The notes under the pieces are model-generated. The model was not told the origin of the DNA, ran no database searches, and saw only the letters and a program-made list of their open reading frames with translations. From an uncultured Eubacterium sp. (lineage in GTDB: Bacteria; Bacillota; Clostridia; Oscillospirales; Acutalibacteraceae): 64,000 bases of DNA. Of this stretch, positions 24,068 to 32,518 are shown piece by piece (position 1 is the stretch's first letter; every line of letters begins with the position of its first letter). Position numbers and translations under genes: made by a program. The stretch is from the NCBI GenBank assembly GCA_910584985.1, contig CAJUDJ010000002.1, positions 62,001 through 126,000 of the forward strand. The letters are read 5' to 3'.

Positions 24068-24739
24068 CTATTTATCAAACAATGTCAATACCCCATTTGA
24101 ATCCATTACACCAAGAAAAATATTTTTAATATCCTTTTCCTGGCTTTTCACGCGATTAATCAGTTCGCTTCTGTCTATTCCCGCATCTGCAAGGTCATCT
24201 TCCATAATTTTACCGTCCATAATGACATTAACCGATAATCCCTCATTTTCAGGTGCAAAATTGAAATCCTTCGGATTAAGCGGCCGTTTCAGCGGAACCG
24301 GCATAAAGCTTATATTCCCCGTGGTTTCCATAATGGCATAATTCACATCCGAAATATTAAAATATCCGGCTGTTCTTGCGGATGTTAAAAGATCATTCAG
24401 TTCTATTCTTGCTTTTCTGAGATTTCTTTTATAGATTTTTCCCTGATAGATCAGTACAATCGGGCTTCCTGTGATAATAAGGCGTGCAGCCGTGCTTTTC
24501 TGGGAAATAACCGTAAAAATAATATCCAGAAGTGCATAAATAACCATTGCCGTTACACCCTTCCACCATTCCATATCTATATTGGTAGACATTTCGGCAG
24601 CAATAGATCCGATTGTAATAGCCACAACATAGTCAAAAAACGAAAGTTCTGAAATTGCCCTGTATCCCATAATCCTTGAAAGTATAAACAAAACCAGAAA
24701 AGAAACAAGTCCAAGAATAACAATATTTAAAAATTCCAT
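24068..24739 (-). CDS. DUF421 (YetF/YcaP-type) membrane protein
   Basis: 223 residues with three N-terminal membrane helices (about 4-22, 36-52, 60-80) including RIMGYRAISELSFFDYVVAITIGS, the DUF421 signature, and a soluble C-terminal domain with GSPIVLIYQGKIYKRNLRKARI. The biochemical role of the family is not established; Bacillus relatives are linked to sporulation and stress membranes. The gene is on the same strand as, and upstream of, the metal-efflux operon but separated by the operator region. Confidence 0.8.
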   Translation of the reverse strand: MEFLNIVILGLVSFLVLFILSRIMGYRAISELSFFDYVVAITIGSIAAEMSTNIDMEWWKGVTAMVIYALLDIIFTVISQKSTAARLIITGSPIVLIYQGKIYKRNLRKARIELNDLLTSARTAGYFNISDVNYAIMETTGNISFMPVPLKRPLNPKDFNFAPENEGLSVNVIMDGKIMEDDLADAGIDRSELINRVKSQEKDIKNIFLGVMDSNGVLTLFDK

Positions 24740-24785
24740 TTAATCACCTTTAAATAATTTTTTATTATTATTTACCAAAAAAATG

Positions 24786-24814
24786 TTTTCATTATAAAAA
24801 ATTTATGGTATAAT
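24786..24814 (+). promoter_or_regulatory. Promoter of the CDF-like gene
   Basis: TATAAT at 24809-24814 with TGG extended -10 and a weak TTTTCA 17 bases upstream. Confidence 0.5.
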
Positions 24815-24849
24815 AACCAAATAATTCATTTGTAAGAAAAGGAGATTTT

Positions 24850-25458
24850 ATGGGCAAAAGAGGTATAAAAATTGCCGCCTTTGGCATAGTATGCAACTTT
24901 CTGCTGTTTTTAGTAAAGCTTTTTGTTGGAATAAGCTCTAATTCCCTTGCTGTGTACTGCGATTCAATAAACAACCTTGGCGATATTTTTGCAAGCCTTA
25001 TCGCACTGTTCGGATTTATTTTTATCCTGAAATCAAAAACAAATCCGCAAAAGAACAGCAGGGTTCAGGCGCTTTGCTCTTTTGTTATAGGAAGCATTGT
25101 TGCCGTTACCGGTGCATATTGTGTATATACAGGGCTTGAAAGATTTATATATCCCGTGCTTGTTTCCTATTCCTTTAAATACGCCATGCTGATTCTGCTT
25201 ACGGCCTTTGTAAAACTGGTGATGGCAATGGTTTATATTATGGGAAACCGAAAATCTCCGTCCCCTGTATATAAAGCACTTATTTTAGACAGTTTTCTTG
25301 ATTTCGGAATTACAATTATGGCTGTTCTTGGCTTTTTCCTGATTCAGAAGCTGAATTATGCGGTTGACGGTGTTTTCGGAATTGTAATCGGGCTTATCAT
25401 TCTTTTCAATTCTGCAAAATCTGTTTTTGAACAGGCAAAATATCTTATAAATAATTAA
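24850..25458 (+). CDS. Cation diffusion facilitator-like transporter, membrane domain only
   Basis: 202 residues with about six membrane helices. TM2 carries SLAVYCDSINNLGDIFASLIALFG and TM5 carries ILDSFLDFGITIMAVLG, the paired metal-site positions of CDF exporters, here D/N and DxxxD instead of the common HxxxD. The cytosolic C-terminal domain of about 80-90 residues that normally dimerises the protein is absent. Likely a divalent cation/proton antiporter; the ion is uncertain. AAGGAG precedes the ATG. Confidence 0.75.
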   Translation: MGKRGIKIAAFGIVCNFLLFLVKLFVGISSNSLAVYCDSINNLGDIFASLIALFGFIFILKSKTNPQKNSRVQALCSFVIGSIVAVTGAYCVYTGLERFIYPVLVSYSFKYAMLILLTAFVKLVMAMVYIMGNRKSPSPVYKALILDSFLDFGITIMAVLGFFLIQKLNYAVDGVFGIVIGLIILFNSAKSVFEQAKYLINN

Positions 25459-25514
25459 ATGGCCGGTTCTGGAAAGATTCTGACCTTATTGCGCAAAAAG
25501 AAAGGGGTAATTTT

Positions 25515-26750
25515 ATGGCAGTAAAAACAAAAAAGAGGGGAAAAACAGTGCTGATTATTCTGGCTTCCATTGCGGGCGTTATTGCGCTTGCCCTTTGTGC
25601 CTGTGTTGCGGTAAGCTTCGTGGGCATCAAATCAAATCAGAACTTTATCAAATCACTTAAGGCAGTCGAATATGAAAATCAGCTTGCGCCCCATCTTGCC
25701 GATGACGGTTATTATACTTTTGTAACCGATGATGATTTTAAAGTAATGCAGCTTTCCGATATTCATATCGGTGCAGGCTTTTTAAGCATAAAAAAGGACA
25801 CAATGGCGCTGAATGCCGTTGCGGCAATGATTACGGCAGAAAAGCCGGATTTGGTTATTGTTACAGGCGACATTGCATTTCCTGTGCCGTTTCAGTCGGG
25901 CACCTTTAATAATAAAAATTCCGCACGCCTGTTTGCCGAACTGATGGAGCAGCTGGGTATTTACTGGGCACCTGCTTTCGGAAATCATGATACGGAATCC
26001 TATTCCTATTTCACAAGAGAGGAAATATGCAATTTTTATACTAATGGTGATTATAAGCATTGTCTGCTTCAGGCCGGACCGGATGATGTTGACGGCTTCG
26101 GAAACTACATAGTCAATGTAAAAAATACCCTTGGAAAAATAACACAGAGCTTTGTTATTCTTGATTCCCAGTCCTATGTCGGTGCCGGAATTATAGACGG
26201 CATTATTTATAAATATGACCGTATACATGATAATCAGGTAGAATGGTACAGAAATCAAATAACTGCTTTAACACAGAAAAATGGCGGAGAAACACCAAAA
26301 TCTCTTGTTTTTTTCCATATTCCTCTTATAGAATTCAAAGATGCATGGCAGGAATATGTGGATAACAGCTGCAACAACACAGAAAATGTTAAATATTTAT
26401 ATGGCAAGGTCGGCGAAAAGAATAATGGTATCTTTTGCCCTGAGGAAAATTGCGGTCTTTTTGATGCCGCCCTTGAGATCGGTTCAACGCAGGGCTTTTT
26501 CTGCGGCCATGATCATTTAAACAATTTCTCGCTGGATTACAAAGGCATACGCCTTTCTTACGGCTACACAATAGATTATCTTGCTTATTTCGGAATTATG
26601 AATTACGGTGCACAGCGCGGCTGCACAATCATTCATGTTGCACCGGACGGTAGTTTTTCTTCTCACCTTGAAAACTATTATCAGGATAAATACAGCCCTG
26701 TAAATGAAAAAGAAACCGTAAGCATGGAAAGCTGGATTCCCAGTTATTAA
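25515..26750 (+). CDS. Membrane-anchored calcineurin-like metallophosphoesterase
   Basis: 411 residues. An N-terminal helix (about 11-35) anchors the protein with the catalytic part probably outside. Metal motifs are complete: LSDIHIGAG, VTGDIAFP, GNHDTES, VFFHIPLIEF, CGHDHLNNF. The layout matches secreted phosphohydrolases acting on phosphate esters or envelope polymers. AAGGGG lies before the ATG. It stands alone between the CDF-like gene and the FMN riboswitch. The substrate is unknown. Confidence 0.82.
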   Translation: MAVKTKKRGKTVLIILASIAGVIALALCACVAVSFVGIKSNQNFIKSLKAVEYENQLAPHLADDGYYTFVTDDDFKVMQLSDIHIGAGFLSIKKDTMALNAVAAMITAEKPDLVIVTGDIAFPVPFQSGTFNNKNSARLFAELMEQLGIYWAPAFGNHDTESYSYFTREEICNFYTNGDYKHCLLQAGPDDVDGFGNYIVNVKNTLGKITQSFVILDSQSYVGAGIIDGIIYKYDRIHDNQVEWYRNQITALTQKNGGETPKSLVFFHIPLIEFKDAWQEYVDNSCNNTENVKYLYGKVGEKNNGIFCPEENCGLFDAALEIGSTQGFFCGHDHLNNFSLDYKGIRLSYGYTIDYLAYFGIMNYGAQRGCTIIHVAPDGSFSSHLENYYQDKYSPVNEKETVSMESWIPSY

Positions 26751-26757
26751 AAAACAG

Positions 26758-26786
26758 TTGACAAAATTCCACTTAGGTCATATAAT
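26758..26786 (+). promoter_or_regulatory. Consensus promoter of the riboswitch-ribU transcript
   Basis: TTGACA (26758-26763), 17-base spacer, TATAAT (26781-26786): a perfect sigma-A consensus, so expression is set mainly by the riboswitch. Confidence 0.9.
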
Positions 26787-26798
26787 AGGAATACAAAA

Positions 26799-26918
26799 TA
26801 TTTTCAGGGCGGGGTGAAATTCCCCACCGGCAGTAAAGTCTGCGACCCGTAAAGAAATTTGCGGCTGAATCGGTGAAATTCCGATACCGACGGTTAAAGT
26901 CCGGATGAGAGAAAATGT
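26799..26918 (+). promoter_or_regulatory. FMN riboswitch (RFN element)
   Basis: Conserved RFN core: AGGGCGGGGTGAAATTCCCC at the start, ACCGGCAGTAAAGTCTGCGACCCG, a variable stem, CGGTGAAATTCCGATACCGACGGTTAAAGTCCGGATGAGAG, closed by the P1 helix TATTTTC/GAAAATG. FMN binding should favour the downstream terminator and lower riboflavin import. Confidence 0.97.
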
Positions 26919-26967
26919 TTAAGGCACAAAAATATTATAATCCTGCCTTATAAGTCAGAACATTTAC

Positions 26968-27001
26968 GCCCTTGGTATTTTCATACCAAGGGCTTCTCTT
27001 T
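26968..27001 (+). terminator. Riboswitch-controlled terminator
   Basis: Eleven-bp stem GCCCTTGGTAT / ATACCAAGGGC with TTTC loop, followed by TTCTCTTTT, just before the ribU ribosome site. It is the expression platform of the FMN riboswitch. Confidence 0.9.
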
Positions 27002-27021
27002 TGCCCAAAAAAGGAGAAAAA

Positions 27022-27621
27022 ATGAAAACAACAAAAAAAGTAAACGTAACAAAGCTGACAACCATTGCAATGCTGACAGCAATAGGCACAATTCTTCAGT
27101 ATCTTGAAGTTTCAATTCCGATTATGCCTGAATTTATCAAGCTTGATTTTTCGGATTTGCCGCAGCTGATCGGTGCAATCACCCTTGGTCCTGTTTCAGG
27201 CGTTATTATATGCCTTGTGCGCAATATCATACATATGATTGTAAGTAACAGCGGTTTTGTGGGTGAACTTTCAAACTTTATTATCGGTGCATCTCTTGCA
27301 CTGACAGCCGGCTTTATTCACAAAAAAATCCCGAATTTCAAGGGTGCTGTTATCGGCAGCATTGCCGGTGCGGTTGTTATGGGGCTTATTTCGCTACCAA
27401 GCAACTATTTTGTTATTTATCCGCTTTATTACAATGTGGTGGGCTTTCCCGAAGAAGCCATTCTTGGCATGTATAAGGTGTTAAGACCGTCCACAAAAAA
27501 TATTTTTGAAGCGCTGCTTGTTTTCAATGTGCCGTTTACAATCGTTAAAGGGCTGATAAGCGCAATACTTACAATTCTCGTTTATAAACCTGTAAATAAG
27601 GTTTTAAAATTATCAAAGTAA
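27022..27621 (+). CDS. ribU: Riboflavin ECF transporter S component
   Basis: Substrate-binding membrane subunit for riboflavin uptake; needs the shared EcfA/A'/T energising module, not present in this window. 199 residues, about six membrane helices; IAMLTAIGTILQYLEVSIPIMPEFIKLDFSDLPQLIGAITLGPVSG is split here by the family's conserved PxFLKLDFSD-type loop. Start at ATG 27022 behind AAGGAG; an earlier in-frame TTG at 27001 is rejected. The upstream FMN riboswitch confirms the vitamin. Confidence 0.93.
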   Translation: MKTTKKVNVTKLTTIAMLTAIGTILQYLEVSIPIMPEFIKLDFSDLPQLIGAITLGPVSGVIICLVRNIIHMIVSNSGFVGELSNFIIGASLALTAGFIHKKIPNFKGAVIGSIAGAVVMGLISLPSNYFVIYPLYYNVVGFPEEAILGMYKVLRPSTKNIFEALLVFNVPFTIVKGLISAILTILVYKPVNKVLKLSK

Positions 27622-27676
27622 AAATCTGCCTGCGGTGATCTGCACACTTGCGACAGTAAACTATATATCCTCTTTT

Positions 27677-27706
27677 AAAGCTGTTCTTTTCAGAACAGCT
27701 TTTTTA
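27677..27706 (+). terminator. Terminator of ribU
   Basis: Eleven-bp stem AAAGCTGTTCT / AGAACAGCTTT with TTTC loop, followed by TTTTT. Confidence 0.9.
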
Positions 27707-27770
27707 TCAAAATAACCAAAAACATTAAAATCTCTGTTACATTTTTTTATTTTGGTCGGCAACAATATTA

Positions 27771-27799
27771 TTGCTATTTTTTTAACAATGCTGTATAAT
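27771..27799 (+). promoter_or_regulatory. Promoter of fba
   Basis: TTGCTA (27771-27776), 17-base spacer, TATAAT (27794-27799). Confidence 0.7.
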
Positions 27800-27840
27800 A
27801 TTATCATAAAATTATAATTAAATTTAAGGAGAAAATAATT

Positions 27841-28710
27841 ATGTTAGTTTCTGCAACCGAAATGCTGAAAAAAGCAAAAGCAGGTCATTATGCTGTCGGC
27901 CAGTTCAACATCAATAATCTTGAATGGACAAAATCCGTTCTTTTAACTGCTCAGGAATTGAACAGCCCTGTTATTCTTGGTGTTTCAGAAGGCGCAGGCA
28001 AATATATGACGGGCTTTAAAACCGTTGCTGCCATGGTTAAAGCAATGGATGAGGAACTTGGAATCACTGTTCCTGTGGCTCTTCATCTTGACCATGGAAC
28101 ATACGAAGGCTGCTATAAATGCATTAAAGCAGGCTTTACTTCCATTATGTTTGACGGTTCCCATTATCCGATTGATGAAAATGTTGCCAAAACAACAGAA
28201 CTTGTTCATGTTGCACATGCACTCGGTCTTTCAATAGAAGCTGAGGTAGGATCTATCGGCGGTGAGGAAGACGGTGTTATCGGCGCAGGTGAATGTGCAG
28301 ACCCTGATGAATGCAAAATGGTTGCTGATCTCGGTGTTGACATGCTTGCAGCAGGTATCGGTAATATTCACGGCAAATATCCTGAAAACTGGGCAGGTCT
28401 TTCTTTTGATACACTTGATGCAATTCAGCAGAAAACAGGTGTTATGCCTCTTGTTCTTCACGGCGGCACAGGTATTCCTGAGGATATGATAAAAAAAGCA
28501 ATAGATTTAGGCGTTTCTAAAATCAATGTTAACACAGAGTGCCAGCTTTCCTTCCAGGAAGCAACACGCAAATACATTGAAGACGGCAAGGATTTACAGG
28601 GCAAGGGATTTGACCCGCGTAAACTTCTTGCACCCGGTGCTGAAGCTATCAGAGCAACCGTTAAAGAAAAAATGGAACTTTTCGGTTCAATCGGCAAAGC
28701 AAACGACTGA
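27841..28710 (+). CDS. fba: Class II fructose-1,6-bisphosphate aldolase
   Basis: Zinc aldolase of glycolysis/gluconeogenesis cleaving fructose-1,6-bisphosphate to DHAP and glyceraldehyde-3-phosphate. 289 residues. Zn and catalytic residues: LHLDHG (Asp84, His85), AEVGSIGGEEDG, GNIHGKY (His177), LVLHGGTGI (His207), and the KINVNTE phosphate loop. Length and motifs fit the FbaA/GatY-like class II group. AAGGAG precedes the ATG. Monocistronic, with its own promoter and terminator. Tagatose-bisphosphate aldolase activity cannot be fully excluded. Confidence 0.92.
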   Translation: MLVSATEMLKKAKAGHYAVGQFNINNLEWTKSVLLTAQELNSPVILGVSEGAGKYMTGFKTVAAMVKAMDEELGITVPVALHLDHGTYEGCYKCIKAGFTSIMFDGSHYPIDENVAKTTELVHVAHALGLSIEAEVGSIGGEEDGVIGAGECADPDECKMVADLGVDMLAAGIGNIHGKYPENWAGLSFDTLDAIQQKTGVMPLVLHGGTGIPEDMIKKAIDLGVSKINVNTECQLSFQEATRKYIEDGKDLQGKGFDPRKLLAPGAEAIRATVKEKMELFGSIGKAND

Positions 28711-28718
28711 TAAAAACA

Positions 28719-28746
28719 AAAAGGCAGTTTCACTGCCTTTTTTATT
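28719..28746 (+). terminator. Terminator of fba
   Basis: Ten-bp stem AAAAGGCAGT / ACTGCCTTTT, loop TTC, then a T-run. Confidence 0.85.
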
Positions 28747-28867
28747 TTAAAAAGTTTTTCTAAAAATATTGTTGAATAACAATTTTTAATCATTTTATTT
28801 TTTCTTTCTTTACAAACAATAATAGAGCACGGCAAGCCGTGAATTTTTTTGAACGGAGGAGAAAATT

Positions 28868-29044
28868 ATGAAAAGAAAAACAGTAAACATCATTAAAGGT
28901 GTGGGCGTTGCAATGGCTGTTGGTTCTGCTGTTGCGGCAGCAAGCGCATCTATGGGGCAGAACAGCAAAAGCACAAAAAAAACCATGCAAAAAGCTGTAA
29001 ACAAGGTTTCTGATTTTGTTGACACGGTTTCATCTTTAATGTAA
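28868..29044 (+). CDS. 58-residue hypothetical protein
   Basis: Short gene with an excellent ribosome site (GGAGGAG, 7 bases before ATG) encoding 58 residues: a basic start MKRKTVNIIKG, an Ala/Gly/Val-rich hydrophobic stretch at about 11-28, then a Lys/Ser-rich amphipathic segment ending SDFVDTVSSLM. The hydrophobic part could be a membrane helix or an uncleaved signal. A short hairpin CACGG-CAAG-CCGTG with a following T-run (28828-28850) sits just before the ribosome site. Transcription ends in two hairpins. Function unknown. Confidence 0.6.
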   Translation: MKRKTVNIIKGVGVAMAVGSAVAAASASMGQNSKSTKKTMQKAVNKVSDFVDTVSSLM

Positions 29045-29079
29045 AAACAAAAAGCAGAAAAACCAAATTTTTCTGCACA

Positions 29080-29111
29080 CTGAAAGGGACGGAAATTTCC
29101 GTCCCTTTCAG
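29080..29111. terminator. Long perfect palindrome, probable bidirectional terminator
   Basis: A 32-base perfect palindrome (16-base arms, no extra loop) lies between the 58-residue gene and convergent folK; a second hairpin GCAGAAAAA/TTTTTCTGC precedes it at 29054-29076. T-runs are weak, so termination by the pair of hairpins is inferred. Confidence 0.6.
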
Positions 29112-29114
29112 AAT

Positions 29115-29612
29115 TTACATGATTTCATAATCTGTTTTTTCTTCAATCTTAATAACTTCCTGCCCTTCGATTTTATCCAGAAAAGAGGAAAAATCAACAT
29201 TAAAGGCCGTTCCGCTTTCAAAAATATCCAACAGCGGCTGAAGCACAAAACGCCGTTCAAACATTCTCGGATGGGGCAGCGTTAAATTTTTCGTGTGTGT
29301 GGTATAATCTTCTGCCATAAGCAAATCCACATCCAGTATTCTGGGTCCGTTTTTGATTCCTCTTTTTCTGCCGAAAGCACTTTCAATTCCAAGGCACATT
29401 CCAAGCATTTCATGCGGCTCAAGCTGGCTTTCAACAAGCAAATTGCAATTATAGAAATTTTGCTGTCTTGCATATCCGACAGGCTCTGTTTCATAAATTC
29501 CGGAGCGAATCAGAACATCTGTATACGGGGTTAAATTAATTGCCTCAATACATTTTTCTATATTTTCTTTTCGGTTGCCTATATTGGTTCCTATACCTAA
29601 AATATATTTCAT
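29115..29612 (-). CDS. folK: 6-hydroxymethyl-7,8-dihydropterin pyrophosphokinase
   Basis: Transfers pyrophosphate from ATP to hydroxymethyl-dihydropterin in folate synthesis. 165 residues; LGIGTNIGNRKENIEKC at the N-terminus, YETEPVGYARQQNFYNC in the middle and GPRILDVDLLMAED (metal-binding Asp pair) are the family signatures. ATG 29612 is preferred to the GTG three codons upstream, which overlaps the folB stop. It is the last gene of the folE-folP-folB-folK transcript. Confidence 0.93.
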   Translation of the reverse strand: MKYILGIGTNIGNRKENIEKCIEAINLTPYTDVLIRSGIYETEPVGYARQQNFYNCNLLVESQLEPHEMLGMCLGIESAFGRKRGIKNGPRILDVDLLMAEDYTTHTKNLTLPHPRMFERRFVLQPLLDIFESGTAFNVDFSSFLDKIEGQEVIKIEEKTDYEIM

Positions 29613-29614
29613 GA

Positions 29615-29977
29615 TTAACACCTGCTGCGTGAAATATGAACACCCATATATTCAAATTCTGCCGAAACGGGTGCCTGAGGTTTTTTCAGTGTAAGCTCAA
29701 CTGCAAAAATATCGGGATATTCTTCCAGAATCGCATTGCTGACTACATATGCACATCTTTCAAGCAAATCATACTTTTCTGCCGTGAAAACACGGCGCAC
29801 GGTTTTAACCACCTTTGCATAGCTAACCGTATCTTCCACATTATCGCTCTGAAACGCTCTGTTCATATTCACAGAAAGTGCAATATCAAAAATAAAATCC
29901 TGCCCGTTTTCTTTTTCCTCGGGATTAACACCGTGATAGGCAAAAAGTTTTAATCCTTTAATTAAAATTTTATCCAT
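29615..29977 (-). CDS. folB: Dihydroneopterin aldolase
   Basis: Cleaves dihydroneopterin to hydroxymethyl-dihydropterin and glycolaldehyde. 120 residues; MDKILIKGLKLFAYHGVNPEEKENGQDF holds the substrate Glu and Tyr region (given here in part), and the C-terminus has VELTLKKPQAPVSAEFEYMGVHISR with the catalytic Lys. Its stop lies two bases before the folK ATG, so the two are coupled. Confidence 0.92.
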   Translation of the reverse strand: MDKILIKGLKLFAYHGVNPEEKENGQDFIFDIALSVNMNRAFQSDNVEDTVSYAKVVKTVRRVFTAEKYDLLERCAYVVSNAILEEYPDIFAVELTLKKPQAPVSAEFEYMGVHISRSRC

Positions 29978-29990
29978 TTTTCTTCCTTCT

Positions 29991-30800
29991 TTAATTATCC
30001 ATCAAACTGTTTTTGAGGGCTTCCGCCATTCTTATACCCTGTATTTCTTTTTCAACATCGTGCAGTCTTATGATATCTGCTCCACCGAAAATTGCTGCTG
30101 TATCTGCCGCAATATTTCCGTAAATGCGCATTTTCGGATTTTCCTGCCCTGTTCCTTCTTTTATAACGCGTTTTCTGCTTGTTCCGAGCAAAAGCGGATA
30201 TCCATCTTTTTTATAATGAGAAATATTTGAAATAAGGCTCATATCCTGTTTTCTTGTTTTTCCAAAGCCGATTCCCATATCAAAGCAAATCTGATTTTTC
30301 TTTATTTCTTCATTTTTCAGTTTTTCAGTTGATATTTCAAAAAATTCTTTCACTTCCTGCACATCACCGCTGCCATTATGCATTATAATCCAGCCTGCGC
30401 CGCTTTTTTTGACGATTTGTGCCATTTCAGATGTTATTACTCCTGAAACATCATTAATAATGCTCACGCCGTTTTGAACAGCCTTTTCGGCAACATACGG
30501 ATAATAGGTGTCTGCCGATAACGGAATATTGACTTTTCCCTTTAAAAGCTTTAATACAGGTTCAAGCCGTTTCCATTCTTCCTCTGCGCTAACCGGAATA
30601 TGACCCGGCCGTGTTGACTGTGCGCCTAAATCTATAATATCTGCTCCCTGTTTTTCCATTAACTGTGCTGTTTTCACAGCATCTTCGGGTTTAAAATTAT
30701 CACCGCCGTCCGAAAAGGAATCGGGTGTAATATTTACAATTCCCATTATTAATGTCTTTTTTCCGTATTCCAGTTCAAACTTTTTACAGTTCCAAATCAT
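29991..30800 (-). CDS. folP: Dihydropteroate synthase
   Basis: Condenses hydroxymethyl-dihydropterin pyrophosphate with p-aminobenzoate; sulfonamide target. 269 residues, TIM-barrel. GIVNITPDSFSDGGDNF, DIIDLGAQSTRPGH, INDVSG, FDMGIGFGKT and LLGTSRKRVI are all present and in order. Third from the end of the folate operon, 13 bases before folB. Confidence 0.95.
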   Translation of the reverse strand: MIWNCKKFELEYGKKTLIMGIVNITPDSFSDGGDNFKPEDAVKTAQLMEKQGADIIDLGAQSTRPGHIPVSAEEEWKRLEPVLKLLKGKVNIPLSADTYYPYVAEKAVQNGVSIINDVSGVITSEMAQIVKKSGAGWIIMHNGSGDVQEVKEFFEISTEKLKNEEIKKNQICFDMGIGFGKTRKQDMSLISNISHYKKDGYPLLLGTSRKRVIKEGTGQENPKMRIYGNIAADTAAIFGGADIIRLHDVEKEIQGIRMAEALKNSLMDN

Positions 30801-30820
30801 CCTTTTTCCTCTTTTTTCTT

Positions 30821-31390
30821 TTATTTATCAAGCAGTGCAAGCACCTCTGCCCTTGTTCTTGAATCCGATCTCATAATGCCTCTTAATGCCGAAGTCTGTG
30901 TTTTGCTTCCCGGTGCCTTAGCACCTCTTATTGTCATACACATATGCTCTGCTTCTATAATAACTGCCACACCCTTCGGATTCATATTTTTTTCAAGGAA
31001 ATCTGCAATATCATGCGTTAATCTTTCCTGCACCTGTGGCTTTTTTGCAAAATTATCAACAATTCGTGCAAGCTTTGAAAGCCCTATAATTTTATTTTTG
31101 CTTGGAATATAGGCAATATGTGCTTTTCCCACAAAAGGAAGCAGATGATGTTCACACATAGAAGAAAACGGAATATCTCTTACAATAACCATATCATCGT
31201 TTGCACTTTCATCAAAAAATTTCAGATGTTTTTCCGGATTTTCGCTTAATCCGGAAAAAATTTCTTCATACATTTTGGCAACACGGCGCGGTGTTTCCAG
31301 AAGCCCTGCCCTTTCGGGATTTTCACCCACTGCAATCAGAATTTCCCTTACTGCTTTTTCAATTTTTCTTTTATTTTCTTCAGTAATCAT
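30821..31390 (-). CDS. folE: GTP cyclohydrolase I
   Basis: First step of folate synthesis: GTP to dihydroneopterin triphosphate plus formate, as a Zn-dependent decamer. 189 residues; GENPERAGLLETPRRVAKMY, SMCEHHLLPFVGKAHIAYIP (Zn Cys and His), GLSKLARIVD, AEHMCMTIRGAKAPGS with the second Zn Cys. The zinc-dependent IA type is clear. It leads the fol genes, 14 bases after the LCP-like gene. Confidence 0.95.
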   Translation of the reverse strand: MITEENKRKIEKAVREILIAVGENPERAGLLETPRRVAKMYEEIFSGLSENPEKHLKFFDESANDDMVIVRDIPFSSMCEHHLLPFVGKAHIAYIPSKNKIIGLSKLARIVDNFAKKPQVQERLTHDIADFLEKNMNPKGVAVIIEAEHMCMTIRGAKAPGSKTQTSALRGIMRSDSRTRAEVLALLDK

Positions 31391-31404
31391 AAGCTTTCCT
31401 TTTC

Positions 31405-32319
31405 TTATTTTACAAAATATCCTCTTATATCATCAACAGAGGATGCTATAACAAAATTTCCTTCATATACAGGTTTTATTCCGTAAACATTTACACCTGT
31501 TGTTTCATCGCACAAAACGGTTAGTTCATCTGTTCCCTCATTAAAATCACGAATGGTTATATTGGTTATGGAATGATCAATAAGTCTTGAAAATTGTTTT
31601 TCCTTAATTTTATAATTTTCCGGATTTATCTGCTGGGAAAGTGCCGTGCAGAAAAATTCATTTACAGTATCATACTTTTCATTTATCATATAATATCTTA
31701 TTATTTTTGCTGCTGTATTTCCGTCAATTCTCTGATCTCCGCTGCCAATTTTTATATTAAATCCGTAATAAGAATTATCCTTATATTTTATTTCTTCATT
31801 CACAACATAATTTATTTCACCGAAGTAATCGAACATATCTGCATACTGTTTAACGCTCTGATCAATGAAATAATCAATTTCTATGCCGAAAAATGTACTT
31901 ACAGCATTTAAAATATTACCGGCATTTCCTTTTTTATAAATATCTGTTAATTTATTATTTTCAATTTCTGTTTCTCCCTTTAATGAACAAACTTTATAGG
32001 AAAGAGTATCCAAATCAACCTGAATCAGTGAACACATATAAATTTCACTTGTATCTTCATTTTTCAGAATAAAAAGAAAGTTATTTTTTCCTTTTACAGC
32101 CGGAAGATTTTTTGTTTCATTATATTCAACACTATTCATCGTTTTCGGTTTAAAAAAATTTTTTGCCGAAAAATCATATTTAATTCCGACAATCAAAACA
32201 AAAACTGCTGTAAAAGCAAGAATAAAGGCAAGAACGGCAAAAAGTATTTTCTGTTCCAAATCTGATTTTAATTTTGTGGCCGGAATATATATATCCCCGC
32301 GGTTTTTAAACAATCGCAT
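31405..32319 (-). CDS. Degenerate LytR-CpsA-Psr-like membrane protein
   Basis: 304 residues: short cytoplasmic N-terminus, one membrane helix (about 25-47), then an extracytoplasmic region resembling the LCP fold (FFGIEIDYFIDQSVKQYADMF, then GDQRIDGNTAAKIIRYY). The arginines that bind the pyrophosphate in active LCP ligases are largely missing: LRDS is SLKGE here, and the RxR...RxxRQ segment is IIRYYMINEKYDTVNEF. It is therefore probably not a normal cell-wall ligase. It is first in the minus-strand transcript running into folE, starting close to dnaA's promoter region. Assignment is by remote pattern similarity. Confidence 0.55.
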   Translation of the reverse strand: MRLFKNRGDIYIPATKLKSDLEQKILFAVLAFILAFTAVFVLIVGIKYDFSAKNFFKPKTMNSVEYNETKNLPAVKGKNNFLFILKNEDTSEIYMCSLIQVDLDTLSYKVCSLKGETEIENNKLTDIYKKGNAGNILNAVSTFFGIEIDYFIDQSVKQYADMFDYFGEINYVVNEEIKYKDNSYYGFNIKIGSGDQRIDGNTAAKIIRYYMINEKYDTVNEFFCTALSQQINPENYKIKEKQFSRLIDHSITNITIRDFNEGTDELTVLCDETTGVNVYGIKPVYEGNFVIASSVDDIRGYFVK

Positions 32320-32433
32320 TTTATCACCCTCTTGAAATCAAGAACATTATACATTAATTGTATTATTAAAACAAGATAAATTTATATATATATCTTTAAT
32401 AATATATTAATTATATATATTTATAAATAAGTA

Positions 32434-32462
32434 TTGAATATAATTTAAAACAATGATATAAT
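32434..32462 (+). promoter_or_regulatory. dnaA promoter
   Basis: TTGAAT (32434-32439), 17-base spacer, TATAAT (32457-32462) with TGA extended -10, 57 bases before the dnaA ATG. The surrounding 32330-32518 gap is nearly pure AT; only one weak box (TTTTCCGCA, near 32478) is seen here. Confidence 0.8.
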
Positions 32463-32518
32463 AAAACATATGCAGGATTTTTCCGCATCTGTTTATTTTT
32501 TTATGAAAAGGAGAAATA

